A DNA stretch of 64,000 nucleotides from Marchantia polymorpha subsp. ruderalis (lineage: Eukaryota; Streptophyta; Marchantiopsida; Marchantiales; Marchantiaceae). The DNA is taken from contig AP031354.1 of the NCBI GenBank assembly GCA_037833965.1, positions 9,836,001-9,900,000 on the forward strand. Direction: 5' to 3'. Below, piece by piece: positions 1 to 11,465 of this stretch; the first letter of the stretch is position 1; the number at the start of each line of letters is the position of its first letter. The position numbers and the translations under genes are program-made. Below the pieces are notes generated by a model. The model worked only from the letters and a program-made list of their open reading frames with translations, did no database searches and had not been told where the DNA came from.

Positions 1-1400
1 GAAAGGTTCTAAGTACAACTGGACCCAGGATGGATGTGTTCACCTTGTGGGTTGTTTTGATACGGGTCATTACGTTGGACTAGTAAGGAAATTCTGCGCT
101 GTACTATGTTCTCCCTGGGAGGCCCCAATAGACCTTGGGGCCTAATTGATTGTAAATTTCCATGTTCTTACACGAGTCCTAGCGGTTGATGTGAACGGGT
201 GTGCCATTTTCCACGTATCCAACGATATGGTTGCTTTTTGGGCTCTCTATTTTTGCCCTCTCGTTCTTGTCATTCTTGTATGCTAGTCCTAGGAATCTCC
301 TTGAGTCTTGTTGAGAAATCATTGTCTAGGAAGCCAAAGGAGTTGAAGTAATCTATGATCGTGTCGATTTCGCCTAATCGATCATGTCGGTCATTTTGTA
401 CCATGAAGAGATTGTTAAATTTTTGTAAGGAAGTTACTTATATCAGTATATCACAGACAACTGGTGTCCTGATACGTAGTCACTTGCGAATCTGAGCGCC
501 ATTAACGCTGTAGCGCTCGACTTTGGATGGCTCTTTCTTAAGAAGAAGGCTTGTCCAAACTTGTGCACATGTTGTATCTGTTTGCCTCGGATGAAGATCC
601 CTCTAATGGAAGCATACCTTTGTCTGAAAGTACACTCGTCTCGCAGAATTTTTTCATTTGCATTTGTATCCTATAAGATGCTTGAGCTCATTGATTTGAC
701 CAACCAGGTCGTTTACCACTAGAAAGACAGAATGCTTCTTGATATATCATTAGGGTTTGAAGTCCCAGAACTTGGGTCTGTCGATTAGCCGGCCCCTCCT
801 AGCTTGTCAACCTTAATTTAAAGGTTTCTGGAAATATTTGTGTTCCGCGAGTGTTTCCAACATTAACAACTCTGGGGTGCTCAGAGAGGGCGGGAAGGTA
901 TGTCTCTGCATCTTGTGAACTCAGGCTCATGTACTCGTAGTACAATTTCAGTTTTCATGAACTGACATACAAACATTATGGAGCATGTTTTTATGTATTG
1001 AGAGTGGGTGAATCCACGGAAATTTTCTTCGATACTACTTATCTCTGTATTAGTGAAGGACATGAATGTTATCTGATAATTGATGCGCTTGTCGCGGGGT
1101 TGTATGATGGAGGATATTCTCAGATGCTGTCAGAGCCATGAAGGCGATCAAGAAGTAAAACCTTGCTGCACTACGTTCAAATACAATGAACCGTGATGTA
1201 ATCTGAAATGAGGGTGAAATGAACCGTGAAATGTGAATAGTAGTCTGGTGCTGCGGTATCCTAAAAAAGGGATAGATGTGTTTTAGAACCATGTTCAAAT
1301 AATGTTTATTCCATAGGTAATAATCTCATGATAAAGAAGATATAATTTATATAGACATGTTGGAAAATAGCTAAAATGTCAAACTCAACTCACCTTTGAA
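1..1400. other. Intergenic, no gene seen
   Basis: Moderate-GC sequence. The open frames are short, and none resembles a known protein. A small inverted repeat is visible at 120-143 (8-base arms around an 8-base loop). I see no RNA gene or transposon ends. Confidence 0.6.
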
Positions 1401-2640
1401 TACCACGTTCTTTTATACAAATTACAACTGACAATCACATAATCAAAACTGAGTCATTACACATGTGATGAGATATCTTTTTGCGATGTGTTGAATATAT
1501 GTCATGCCATTTTATATTGAACAATTTTAAATCTAGGATTTGAAATATTAAGTATTTCTCAGATAAAGAAATGTATGTTTTATCAATTAAATTGTTCAAA
1601 ATTTTACAATTTAACAAAAAGAAAACTATGTAAGTAAAGTTTGCTGTAAAAGTATGATAAATATTAATCGGATTTATAATAAGTTTTAATATTTTAGGAA
1701 ATAAAATAACAATTCAAGATGTGAAAATTATCAAAGTGAAATGATCTGTATAATTGTACATAAATATCCAAATATAATTTTTAGATTTAAATATATTTAT
1801 TTAATTAGAAAATAACAAACTGACATATTTTAAGATCGTAGTGAGCGATTTAACTTAAAATCCTCTCCATATTTCAATTCGAAACAAATTTGTATGTATA
1901 TGGTCTGTTAAAAAAATTCATCTAGGAAATACATGATAATATGAAAAAGGTTAAGGAGCATGCATCCAAAATATAATTTCAAATATTTATAAACGTTATT
2001 GGATACATAATTATATATTTATAGTTTCATCCTATAAAATTGTTTATAATACTCAGATATATTCGTTGACTTTTTCAATAAAATAACTTGATTTCAATAC
2101 AATAATAATACCGAAAAATTATTAGAACGATGTAATTTCATTTGTAGTATTTTATGTTATGTGAATCCATTATTTCTTTATGCCATACTTCACAAATCTA
2201 AAGAATCTTCCAATTCCTGCAAAAATGAACCAAAAGAACATAAACTTATGTAAAATAAAATTATTGGACTAAGAAGTGACTTATATATTTACTATAGACA
2301 TGAAACCCAAAAATAGGAAAACATCATGCTGCATTTTGAATGAGCATTGTAATCGTGAGATGTGGCGTCCATCTCATTGTGGATATTTTTTTTACTATCT
2401 ATTCCCTCAACTTTGTCACATGAATTGATCATGATGCTTAAATTTTAATATCTGTATAAATATGTTCAAATTCTAAATATCTATGTTCATGAAATTTCAG
2501 TCTAGTAAAAAACAGCAAGTAAGTTTCCTTTTAGAAAAGTATTTGAATCATACGAGAAAGTTTCAAAATCAAATCAAGTTTGTGGATAATTTCTTCTGAT
2601 TTTAATTTTTTAAAGCTTCCACGAATGAAAAGTAGTTATG
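1400..2640. other. AT-rich intergenic segment
   Basis: Long A/T runs and stop codons in all frames. No coding, RNA or repeat structure could be recognised. Its composition resembles the much larger AT-rich block at 28.9-37.0 kb. Confidence 0.6.
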
Positions 2641-5600
2641 CAGGAAGTTCACATCAAGTTCTTAAGTGAACCCCCTGCAAGAATCTCCAGAAAATTGATG
2701 CCTCCAGAATGCGACAAGTAATTTCTGATATGCTAGCTCGAAACAATTCGGGCTGACAAATTGTTCGAATTCTCAGCAAACTGTAAACTGTGGCTTTGAC
2801 GCGGGCCAAATGACCAGGAATCATCACCACAGTGGGCAAAGAAAAGACAACAGAAACAAATGGTGTCTCGTTTTGACCTTTATTGAGTGGTGAAAAGTCG
2901 TTTGAGAGAAAAATGAAAAAATTACACAACTATTTGGAGGAAATTGCGTTGTCATTCTCGCGCCTGGAGCCAATGGCCAAACAGTTAGAATGCAAGGACA
3001 CCTTGTGATTGGTGGAAAAGATGATGCATCTCGAGGTCCTTAACTGTAGGCCGTTATTTACTCCGAATGTTAGCGTTTTTACTTTACCCGTGTTAAGAAC
3101 AATGTACACATGTCCAAGATCCGAGGAAGACCCGGCTCCTGTAGAAGAAAGCGAACCCTCTTACGCGGAACACGAGCCAAGCGGCGACTCAGGTTCGGAA
3201 GTTTGACCGGGACCACGGGCCGGGTTTTGTTCTTCTGACTTCAACGGCAGAGTCTCCGTCCGTCCACGTCACGCGCTCGCAAACTGTCGACTCGTATTTC
3301 TGTTATACAGCGACGATGTATCTGTTAATATTGTTCGAACAAATATTATTTGTCTCCTCGTCTTGTCCTTCGCCCTTAGTCTTTCATGCATTAATCAAGT
3401 CAACACTTAGGGGCCAGGGAGAGGGAACATTTTTACCTGTTTATGTTGGAGAGCCAGTTTGGATGGAAGAAAATGAGAAATTGAGACGCATGTACTCTTA
3501 CTCTACCAAACCTATTTATTACAAAGCCGAGGTCAAAAACCTAATGAATGGTCGCCCGAAGACAAAGCAGAACATTTCGGTACCACGGTCCTTCCCTAAA
3601 ATCCACAACAACAACAATCTCGGACAAGCATCAATTATAAGAAAAAATTATATTCTACAATTGTAATAATTGTAGACTAAAGGTCAAGGCTAATGTACTG
3701 TTTAAAAATCTCAATACAATGAACATGGAGACGAGTAGAACTTGAAATTTTTTCAAGAATATCAAGTTTCTTCTATTGGATCTTGTCATGTCTTGGACGA
3801 AGAATTAAGCAAATATATACGAAATATGTTAACTTTCAATATTAATATCACAATGAGAAACATGTAAGTGGTTTAAAAATATTGTAACCATCCAGATAGA
3901 ATAAAATTCCGATGCCAAAAAAGCAATGTGTGATTGTTCTTTTTTGTGTAATACTTGCTTGTGATTTTCTAGAAAGACATACATTCTAAGTAGATTACGA
4001 ATATGTTAAAAAAAGCTGGATCCTTTGCCATCTAGCTTCAAATGTTCTCATTCATCTCACATGAACATTGGAAAATCCGTACAAAGAGGTGAACGTTTTC
4101 ATACTTTTAAACTTGGAAGCGTTGAATATGAAAGATCCAATTTCAGCGAATCCGGAAGATGGCTAGCCCACTCCCTCTTAAACTGGTTACCAAAAAATGA
4201 CAGTTGTGATCTCTAACATTCACACCAGGTATAGGAAAATTTAACTCGATAGACTCTGAAACTAAGAGAGGCAATACATGTTCCTCTGCGGAACTTTGTG
4301 CTAATGTCCTCAACTCATCCAGTTATAATATAATGTCCATGGCGAATCTCTTGTGTTGGACCAAGGACAAAAACTGTTATTGTTAAGTGTCATGCATTGG
4401 TAATTTACACCATCCTCATGTCATAGCATACCAGTTCGCTCTCTCTCTCCTCTCCATACTTAGGGCCCCAGCTGCTGTGAACACTAGGTCTCTCAAGGAT
4501 GGCAAATCTCCTGTCGGATCAATGATAACAAAATATGTCACACAAACCTTATCCTCTTGTGTCATACACTGATTTGCTTACACAAACCATCTCTCCCCTT
4601 ACTTAGTGACCATGTAGTGCATATACCATATCTCTTGTTGTGTCATGTGTGTCCCTACTCTTATATCCGAACCTGCAATGTGTGCACTTCATGTGTCCAA
4701 CGACCATCCAGTCTGGCAGGTGAGCATACTCATTACAAATAATCTCTTATTTTGTAAATACAAACCTTGAAGTCCATGAAAATATGTGTTTGGATATATG
4801 ATGCTTTAGATGGAAAACTTGCAACTTAGCGCAATATAATTTTTTCCATTCGTGTAGTAAATTACATTCATTATTAGGGAAATTGCGTTCACTTTATGTC
4901 AACGTATGTAATTGATACACCCGAAAGAGACCAAGTTTTCATTAAGTCGTGATAATTGAAGCGTCTCCAGGCAACGTGTCTCCTACAAGATCTGATTTAC
5001 TGGTTGATTCTCGGAATGAACGAGGGACTGTGACACCTTGAACCTTTTGCATTGGACAGGAGTTGAGAGAAAGGTTTGAAACTAAGATTTGAAAGCTAGA
5101 GCAACTCGAAATCCTAAAATTCCATGTCCATGTCCGCAGTGGTTGTATGTTTCGTCAAATAGTGACGATAAACACATGCTTTTAACACGAGATTGTAGAT
5201 TCACGTTTTATTAATCTAACACATATGGAGACATGATTAAGCAATAATTTCATCTTGCAGTGAAGCTGTACGATCTTCGCATTTGGTTCAAAGTATGGTG
5301 TGGGTATCCGGTTGAACCATTCTATGAAAAGAGTAGCATTAGAAATAGACATATCCTCAAGAACTATTTATTTATCTTGAATAATTCATCTTCTGATGAA
5401 GATGTTATGTTCTGTTAAGTTAAAGCGAATTCTTATAAAGTCTCGATTACTGTTATTGATAATATGACTTGATTAGTATTTCTTCTCTACTTCAAGAGCA
5501 TAGAAGAAAACTGAGAAGGGTCCAAGTCGTAATGCACTTACTTTCGTGCATACAACGTCCTATTTTCCCGCTCAAGGGCATCGAAGGCTTAGAAGTGAAG

Positions 5601-5750
5601 AACAAGTCTAGATATTGGTCAAGTTAATAAGAAACAAATTCAACGCCCCTCTAATCTATTTTTTAAAATCTATTATTGGGCCTTGAATAAACTTCAATTA
5701 AAATTCCCGAAAGAGTGATTACGCATTAACTTTTATGATTTTGTTTGTTT
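2641..5750. other. Intergenic, no supported gene
   Basis: Mixed composition. One short frame (ATG at 3021, stop at 3204-3206) ends in an acidic Pro/Glu/Ser-rich tail. It has no recognisable domain and no clear splice context, so I do not call it a gene. The rest (3.3-5.75 kb) has only short, unrelated frames. Confidence 0.5.
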
Positions 5751-5812
5751 TTTATTAGATGCAAGCTAAGTCACTCAGGATCCGCAAGCCGATCAGCTTG
5801 GTGGGTAGCAGA

Positions 5813-5858
5813 AAGAGATAACATATACAGAGAGAGGGAGAGGGACAGAGAGAGTCTC
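5813..5858 (+). promoter_or_regulatory. GA-rich tract upstream of the ERDJ3B-type gene
   Basis: A purine-rich run of repeated GAGA motifs lies about 650 bp before the ERDJ3B start codon and just upstream of the uORF. GA tracts are common near plant transcription starts and in 5' leaders. A promoter or leader role is inferred only from position. I found no convincing TATA box or exact ER-stress element here. Confidence 0.3.
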
Positions 5859-5917
5859 CGTCAGTAACAGAGGAGGTGGAAAATTGGAAATCCGTCAGTG
5901 GCGTGTAATTGGCAGCA

Positions 5918-6154
5918 ATGGGAGGAGCAGAAGAGGAGGCTGCGGCTGCTAGACCCCCCGATCCCCCACCATCGACCGACAAAGGCCACGAGAGCAGGAC
6001 GACGACGAAGAAGAAGCGGAAGAAGAGCACGAGCTCTCTCACTGCGAGAGAAGGAGTGAGAGCCGGCCGCAGAGGGCAAGCAAGACGCACGACTCCGTCC
6101 CCTGCCTCCTTCGCTTCCACGGCCACTGCTGCTGTTGTTGTTGCCACTGCCTGA
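5918..6154 (+). CDS. Upstream ORF (78 aa) in the presumed 5' leader of ERDJ3B
   Basis: An ATG at 5918 opens a 78-codon frame ending at 6154. It is not in frame with the main start at 6501. I see no other ATG between 6155 and 6500, so this uORF is the only upstream ATG-initiated frame in that part of the leader. The predicted peptide is low-complexity: it starts with a Met-Gly-Gly-Ala-Glu stretch, then has Pro-rich, Lys/Arg-rich and Ala/Val-rich sections. It matches no family I know. It matters only if transcription begins upstream of 5918, which the sequence cannot show. It may be a chance frame in GC-rich DNA, or it may damp translation of the chaperone. Confidence 0.3.
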   Translation: MGGAEEEAAAARPPDPPPSTDKGHESRTTTKKKRKKSTSSLTAREGVRAGRRGQARRTTPSPASFASTATAAVVVATA

Positions 6155-6500
6155 TTTCAAATCGTTTTGTCGTTATTTCAATCGTCCGCGGATCGATTGC
6201 TGTGGAAGGAATTCGGTTTCTGTTGAAAGATTGTAAGAACACGAGTTGAGATCGGAGATTGAAGGCAGGAGAGGTTTGTTGCTCCTGCTGGAAAATCTGG
6301 CCTCTGTTTGTCTCCCAATTGTCGTGGAAAAGGAGGAAGGTGTTTTGATTGCGAGGGCGGAGTGCGTGACAATAATTCCGAGCTTGCCAGAAGGGAGGAA
6401 GAGGAGATCCTCCGACAGCTTGATATCCTCTCCTTGCACTCGCTTGGGTCGTCTCGTGGCTGTCCTAAGTTTTTGATCGAATATCGTCAAGCGTGGCAAA

Positions 6501-7556
6501 ATGCGGAGACTGGTGGGGTTTCTGGCCATTCTGCTGTTGATCTCGATAGACAATGTGAGTGCCGCGACTAGGAGCTATTACGACGTCCTGCAAATTCCGA
6601 AAAGTGCATCAGACGATCAAATCAAGCGGGCGTACCGAAAACTGGCCCTGAAGTACCACCCCGACAAGAATCCCGGAAACGAAGAGGCTACCAAGAAGTT
6701 CGCGGAGATTAGCAACGCGTACGAAGTGCTTTCCGACAAGGAGAAGCGAGGAATCTACGACCAGTACGGCGAGGAAGGCCTGAAGCAGAATGGTGGCGGA
6801 CAGAGAGGCGGTGGCTTCGCGAACGACATCTTCTCCCAGTTTTTTGGTGGATCGGGAATGAGATTCGGCTTCGGGGGCGACGATGAGAATGAGGAGGATA
6901 AAACCCCGAAAGGGAACGACGTCTATGTCGATCTGCACGTGACACTGGAGGACCTTTACGTCGGAAATTCTCTTAGGGTTTGGCGCGAGAAGAGTGTGCT
7001 GAGGCCGGCTTCGGGTAAGCGGAAATGTAACTGCAAGAACAAGGTGATGCACAAACAGATCGGGCCCGGTATGTTCCAGCAGTACACCCAACAGGTCTGC
7101 GAAGAGTGCCCGAACATGAAATTCGAGAGGGAAGGAGCCTCGATCACCATGGACATTGAGAAAGGTATGGTAGATGGACAGGAGATTGTGTTTTACGAGG
7201 ACGGAGAGCCAATCATGGATGGAGATGCCGGTGATTTGAAGTTTGTCATTCAGACCGAGCCCCATGAACGGTTTACCCGAGAGGGTAACAATCTGAAGAC
7301 GTCAGTTACGATATCATTAGTGGATGCTCTAGTTGGATTCGAGAAGGAGTTGACGCATCTAGATGGGCATTCGGTAAAGCTGGGAACGAAGGGAATAACT
7401 AAACCCAACGAGACGAAGCGATTCTCGGGTGAAGGCATGCCCATTCACGAAAGTGTCAGGAAAGGTGATCTCTTTGTAACCTTCGAAGTGACATTTCCCT
7501 CCAAGCTTACTGAGGAACAGAAAGCAATTATCAAGAAGACCCTAGGAGGGTCTTGA
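6501..7556 (+). CDS. ERDJ3B: ER-lumenal DnaJ co-chaperone, ERdj3/ERDJ3B type
   Basis: A 351-residue J-domain protein of the ER lumen. The family delivers unfolded secretory and membrane clients to the Hsp70 BiP and stimulates its ATPase; in Arabidopsis the SDF2-ERdj3B-BiP complex supports folding of immune receptors. Residues 1-22 form a signal peptide with a hydrophobic core. The J domain covers about 26-90, with the HPD motif at 53-55. A Gly/Phe-rich linker runs about 98-127. The C-terminal substrate-binding beta domains run about 140-345. Four cysteines (176, 178, 200, 203) form the reduced cysteine pair typical of ERdj3, in place of a full DnaJ zinc finger. There is no KDEL-like tail, as expected for this class. 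Length agrees with plant orthologues (about 346 aa). The start is the first ATG after the uORF. The coding region has no intron, whereas angiosperm orthologues are, to my knowledge, multi-exon; this suggests intron loss or a retrocopy that kept function. Confidence 0.95.
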   Translation: MRRLVGFLAILLLISIDNVSAATRSYYDVLQIPKSASDDQIKRAYRKLALKYHPDKNPGNEEATKKFAEISNAYEVLSDKEKRGIYDQYGEEGLKQNGGGQRGGGFANDIFSQFFGGSGMRFGFGGDDENEEDKTPKGNDVYVDLHVTLEDLYVGNSLRVWREKSVLRPASGKRKCNCKNKVMHKQIGPGMFQQYTQQVCEECPNMKFEREGASITMDIEKGMVDGQEIVFYEDGEPIMDGDAGDLKFVIQTEPHERFTREGNNLKTSVTISLVDALVGFEKELTHLDGHSVKLGTKGITKPNETKRFSGEGMPIHESVRKGDLFVTFEVTFPSKLTEEQKAIIKKTLGGS

Positions 7557-10500
7557 GACTTGTGTAGAAGCTACAATTTTGTAAGTGTTCTGGATACGAC
7601 TTTCATTCATTTATTGACTCCGTTCTCCCCATTCAATGGCTTGTTGTTCGGTGAACAATGAGTACGTTCAAATGCTTAGAAATCAAATGACCTAATCGAT
7701 GTCATACGAAAGGAACCTCTGGTGAAGGTCAACCTGAGAATTAGGATAAATTCCAAAACCCTTTCACAGTGTTATGGTGTATGCTTCTGAAGCTGAGTTC
7801 ATGGGTTTTGGACTTGTTAGGTTCAAATGAAAGTCAGATCTGTTTTTGTCTGTGTGGACATTTGTTTGAACCACGACTCGTTCATTACGGCGGTCCGGCA
7901 TGTATCTAGTTTCTTCAGTCACAAGCAGTTGATTTAGGCGCTTGTCTTCGAAATCCTTCACGATCACGTCGGCGGGGAGCGACCAATACGCTCCATAAGA
8001 GTGTGGAACAAGTTGGCATAACGTCAGCCAGACTTGTATGTTTATAGGAATAATTTACACAGCATCAGAAATCCTTTGTGCCAGCTTTAAAGACTAGGGT
8101 GCAATTACAGAGGTTGTAGATACACATGACACCTTCCTGCAGAAACTCATTTACGTGTGGAGTATTCCATGCTCTTAGTTTCTTCTCCTTTTCGTCTTCC
8201 TCAGCTGGGCTGCTCTCCATTCTTTCTTCTAATCTTTAATCTCTGGTAGTGGTAGTAGTGAAGCAAAAATTTGAATGCCTTACCGGGCGTAATTAGAAAC
8301 TTGTGTTTTGCATCTTTCATCTCCATCACAATTCGATAACGTGGCTTTCGGCAGTTGAGGTGTTAGGCAATCTGGATACTGGATACATTGTGAAGCGACC
8401 CTGAGTTTCTTCTCATCTTGACATCCGTGGTCCTTGCTGAGATCAGTACTTTTCATTAACTTCATATGCTTCCTGCGGGCTGGCCATGAACTTCATTCAG
8501 CCTGCTTATTGAAACCTTGTGGTAATGCTGAATTTACTTTAATTTCCAACTTGTCATGGATTATTCTGAAAACCAACGAACGTTGTATTTTTATGCCTTT
8601 GTGCTCAAGTTGGGTCTAATTCAGAAGAATCACCACATTTCATGTCCGACAAGAACGAGAGAATTTATGTGTATAAAAAGTGTGTAAGAAGGTAAGAATA
8701 TGGTCAGTACTTTCACGTCCAATGCTGGACAATCGACGTTTGATTGTCAAGAATCGTCACATCCTGTCTTCATGAGGCACAAAGATGGGAAACCTGTGTA
8801 GTCACGGAGCTTGTCTCCCATATCTTCTGAAGAGAAAATGGTGAAAACGGTAGCTCTGTGGTTCTGCTTCGTGACAACGATGACGATCCTCGAGTCGCAC
8901 GTTTTGAAACTTATTAATCGATCTGCTCTCTTGGACCAATAATTCCTTTGGAGTACACAGTTGTATTTGAAAGTGTAGGGAGGAAGAAAGTGCTGGTCTG
9001 ACTGTCGTGGCAGATATCCTGTAAGACCCGAACAGCATTTAGGAAATCCTAAACACGGAAGAGCTAGTGTACCAATCGTCGGAGTACGTGAGTGCCAATC
9101 CATTCCTGGATAGTTGACTGAACGAAAATGGAAATTGCTGCAAGGCATGCCTGCCTTGCTTTGTGCTGTATCATTATTCATACAGCTCTAACTGAAGTCA
9201 CTGTCTACAAGTGATCATTTATCTTAGTACGCTACCTTGATCAGAAAATCTCATGGACCTATCTGGTCAAACTGACTAACTGCAGGCCGTGCATGCAAGC
9301 ATGAGGTCAACAACGAAACACGATCTATCATTCCCTACTCGAGAAAAGTGCCTCCGGACCAGAAGTTGTTTGAACATCTGCAGATTCGATCGTTTCTATG
9401 AATAACTAAATACCTTAGCTTGAAGTTAGTGCCACAGATCGTAAAGCCAGTGGATTCTAAATGAAATTGTAGTCAGAGCTGAACCCAAAGATTCTGAGAC
9501 GGACGAGGGCATTGTGCTACAGAGTGAGCAACCACTGCTTATTTCCTAAAAGAGCCACCCCGGACCCACAAATACTTCTTTGCAGAGCAATCTACTCCAT
9601 TTTCTCACATGTTGTTTGTCCGAACAGAGTACACGAATGCCGTTCCTCGATAACTCTGACTTACTGAGGTTGGTTCAAGCCAAAGCCTGGAGGATATCTT
9701 CGAAGAAGCAGATCCTTGCAGAGTCAGTACACCCGTGTTCCATTGTGCACATATTAGCTCCTTGGAATCTACAGTGTGCCATACTGCAGCTGTTAGAAAA
9801 TATTGAGCAGTAATTTGGTGAAATTGCCTCGACGAAACCATTGTCATTCATTTACTCTTTCCAAAGCTCACGAGCAGTAGACCTGAAAGCAGTGCCTCAA
9901 CTGAATCCAGCCGAGCTGGTCCAGTCCAGTCATCTCTCTGAATTATACAATTTCTATGCTGTTGGGTAGTTAACCTCATTGATCCGTTCACTGAAGGCTC
10001 AGAACTGTCAATAGCTGGAGCTCGGGTCGCATGGAAAGCTACCATTGGTCTTCTCGGCAGAAGTCGTTAAAATGTTCTCAAGAAGAAGAGATCAAAGATC
10101 GTTCACACTTTCACAGTTAAACTTGATAAATTGTCACTCACAGAGATCTGTATCACATGGTCTGATATTGTACTCAAAATCTGAGATGGGCAGAAGCCTC
10201 CATTGTGAACGAGCGAAAGCGGCTTGTGGCTTCAAGAAATCTTTGGTGTCTTTGTGGGACTGGTGTGCAATGGTGGAGGACCTGGTGCTCCATGACCACT
10301 GCTTGAGGTTTCTAGAGCTGCATTTGGAGGACTATGTTCCAATTTGGCGTCATGGATATAAACGATCGGAATCTGTGCAATCAGATACTAAATAAACACC
10401 TCCACTCGTTTTGCCAATGTCGCTGCCTCCGGGGTTCTGTGCATGTAAGCCATTCAACTCCTGTCTATCCACGTCGCGATTCTGCCCGCTCTGAGCAAAC

Positions 10501-11438
10501 TCACTCGATTCCCTGAAGCACGAGACCCGCCACTAAAATTCTTGCCCCTGATTCCCCCGAAGCAAACAGCGACTGAGCTCCGGGATGCACGATCTTCGCG
10601 AAAGGTGGAGATCAAAGTGAGAGCCCATAGATCTCCCAAGGCGATAGATTTTAATGAAACTCCGCAGGGAGTTTGCAGTCTGAATGGATACTCGGAGGAA
10701 ATAGCACTCAGGTTTTTCGAGAGAGGACGGCGATGACGAAGAAGTCCTCGTGATGCTGTTCCAGGACAAATCTGATATGTGGAGATGGAGCAGAGTTGGA
10801 ATTACGAGAAAATCCAGGTAGTTTGGACCTTAGGCACCTGCTGGAGTACCAACAGTGCGATTGTTGTTCATTCGAGTAATCTCCTGTCCTGTCGATTCTA
10901 TCTAGTCTCTTCGTTTTCTGACCTTCCAAATCCACATCACAGAATCATGCATCTTCGAGCACCAGCATCGCACGACAGAGACGCCCGGTATGAACTGTTC
11001 CCACGACGTTTTCTCTCCAACTCCAATCGAGGATGGTCTGAAAGATGGTTTACTCACGGCTAATCTGAAAGTGACCTTTCGGTCCGCTGGAACTTCCGAA
11101 AGAGTATTTGGCAATCTCCCTTCGTTTCTCTTTCTATGTGCATTTCATGTCTGTCTCGTACCCTGTGTGAGCCCTGTGGACCCAAAGTACAATTTTCTGG
11201 TTCAATTTGGATCGGACTGCAGTGCGCACGGAAGCCCTCACAATGTTCATTGAAGTTTCAGCATACGATATCTCATGCATTTGAGCTTTTTTACACTCAT
11301 CCCCTTGTTGGGTTGAATGGTTGTCAATTCAATTCAATATGTTCTTGTAAGGACCGTCGAAGAAAACCTTCGAATGAGTGTGGAGAATGTGTGCTTGAGA
11401 TCTGCAGACATCAGGCCCAGACAGAAGCGAGTGGAAGG
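7557..11438. other. 3' flank of ERDJ3B and upstream region of the phosphatase gene
   Basis: The first few hundred bases are presumably ERDJ3B 3' UTR. The rest holds many 60-145-codon frames on both strands, including one of 144 codons on the minus strand at 8747-9181. None shows a domain, signal peptide or splice pattern I recognise. The last 700 bp or so probably includes the phosphatase promoter and 5' leader. I see no transposon structure or RNA gene. Confidence 0.5.
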
Positions 11439-11465
11439 ATGTCGGTAAAGTTAGGGAAATGGTGA
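11439..11465 (+). promoter_or_regulatory. Eight-codon uORF overlapping the phosphatase start
   Basis: An ATG at 11439 begins an 8-codon frame whose TGA (11463-11465) lies just past the phosphatase ATG (11459-11461), in a different frame. Ribosomes starting here would pass the main start before terminating, an arrangement that commonly lowers translation of the main ORF. Whether the mRNA contains 11439 is unknown. Confidence 0.35.

Noticed and set aside
5640..5920. ER-stress element (CCAAT-N9-CCACG or its reverse) in front of ERDJ3B
   Set aside because: ATTGG at 5908-5912 and nearby GTGG motifs do not have the required spacing or sequence.
6609..7265. 218-codon minus-strand ORF
   Set aside because: Antisense shadow of the ERDJ3B coding region.
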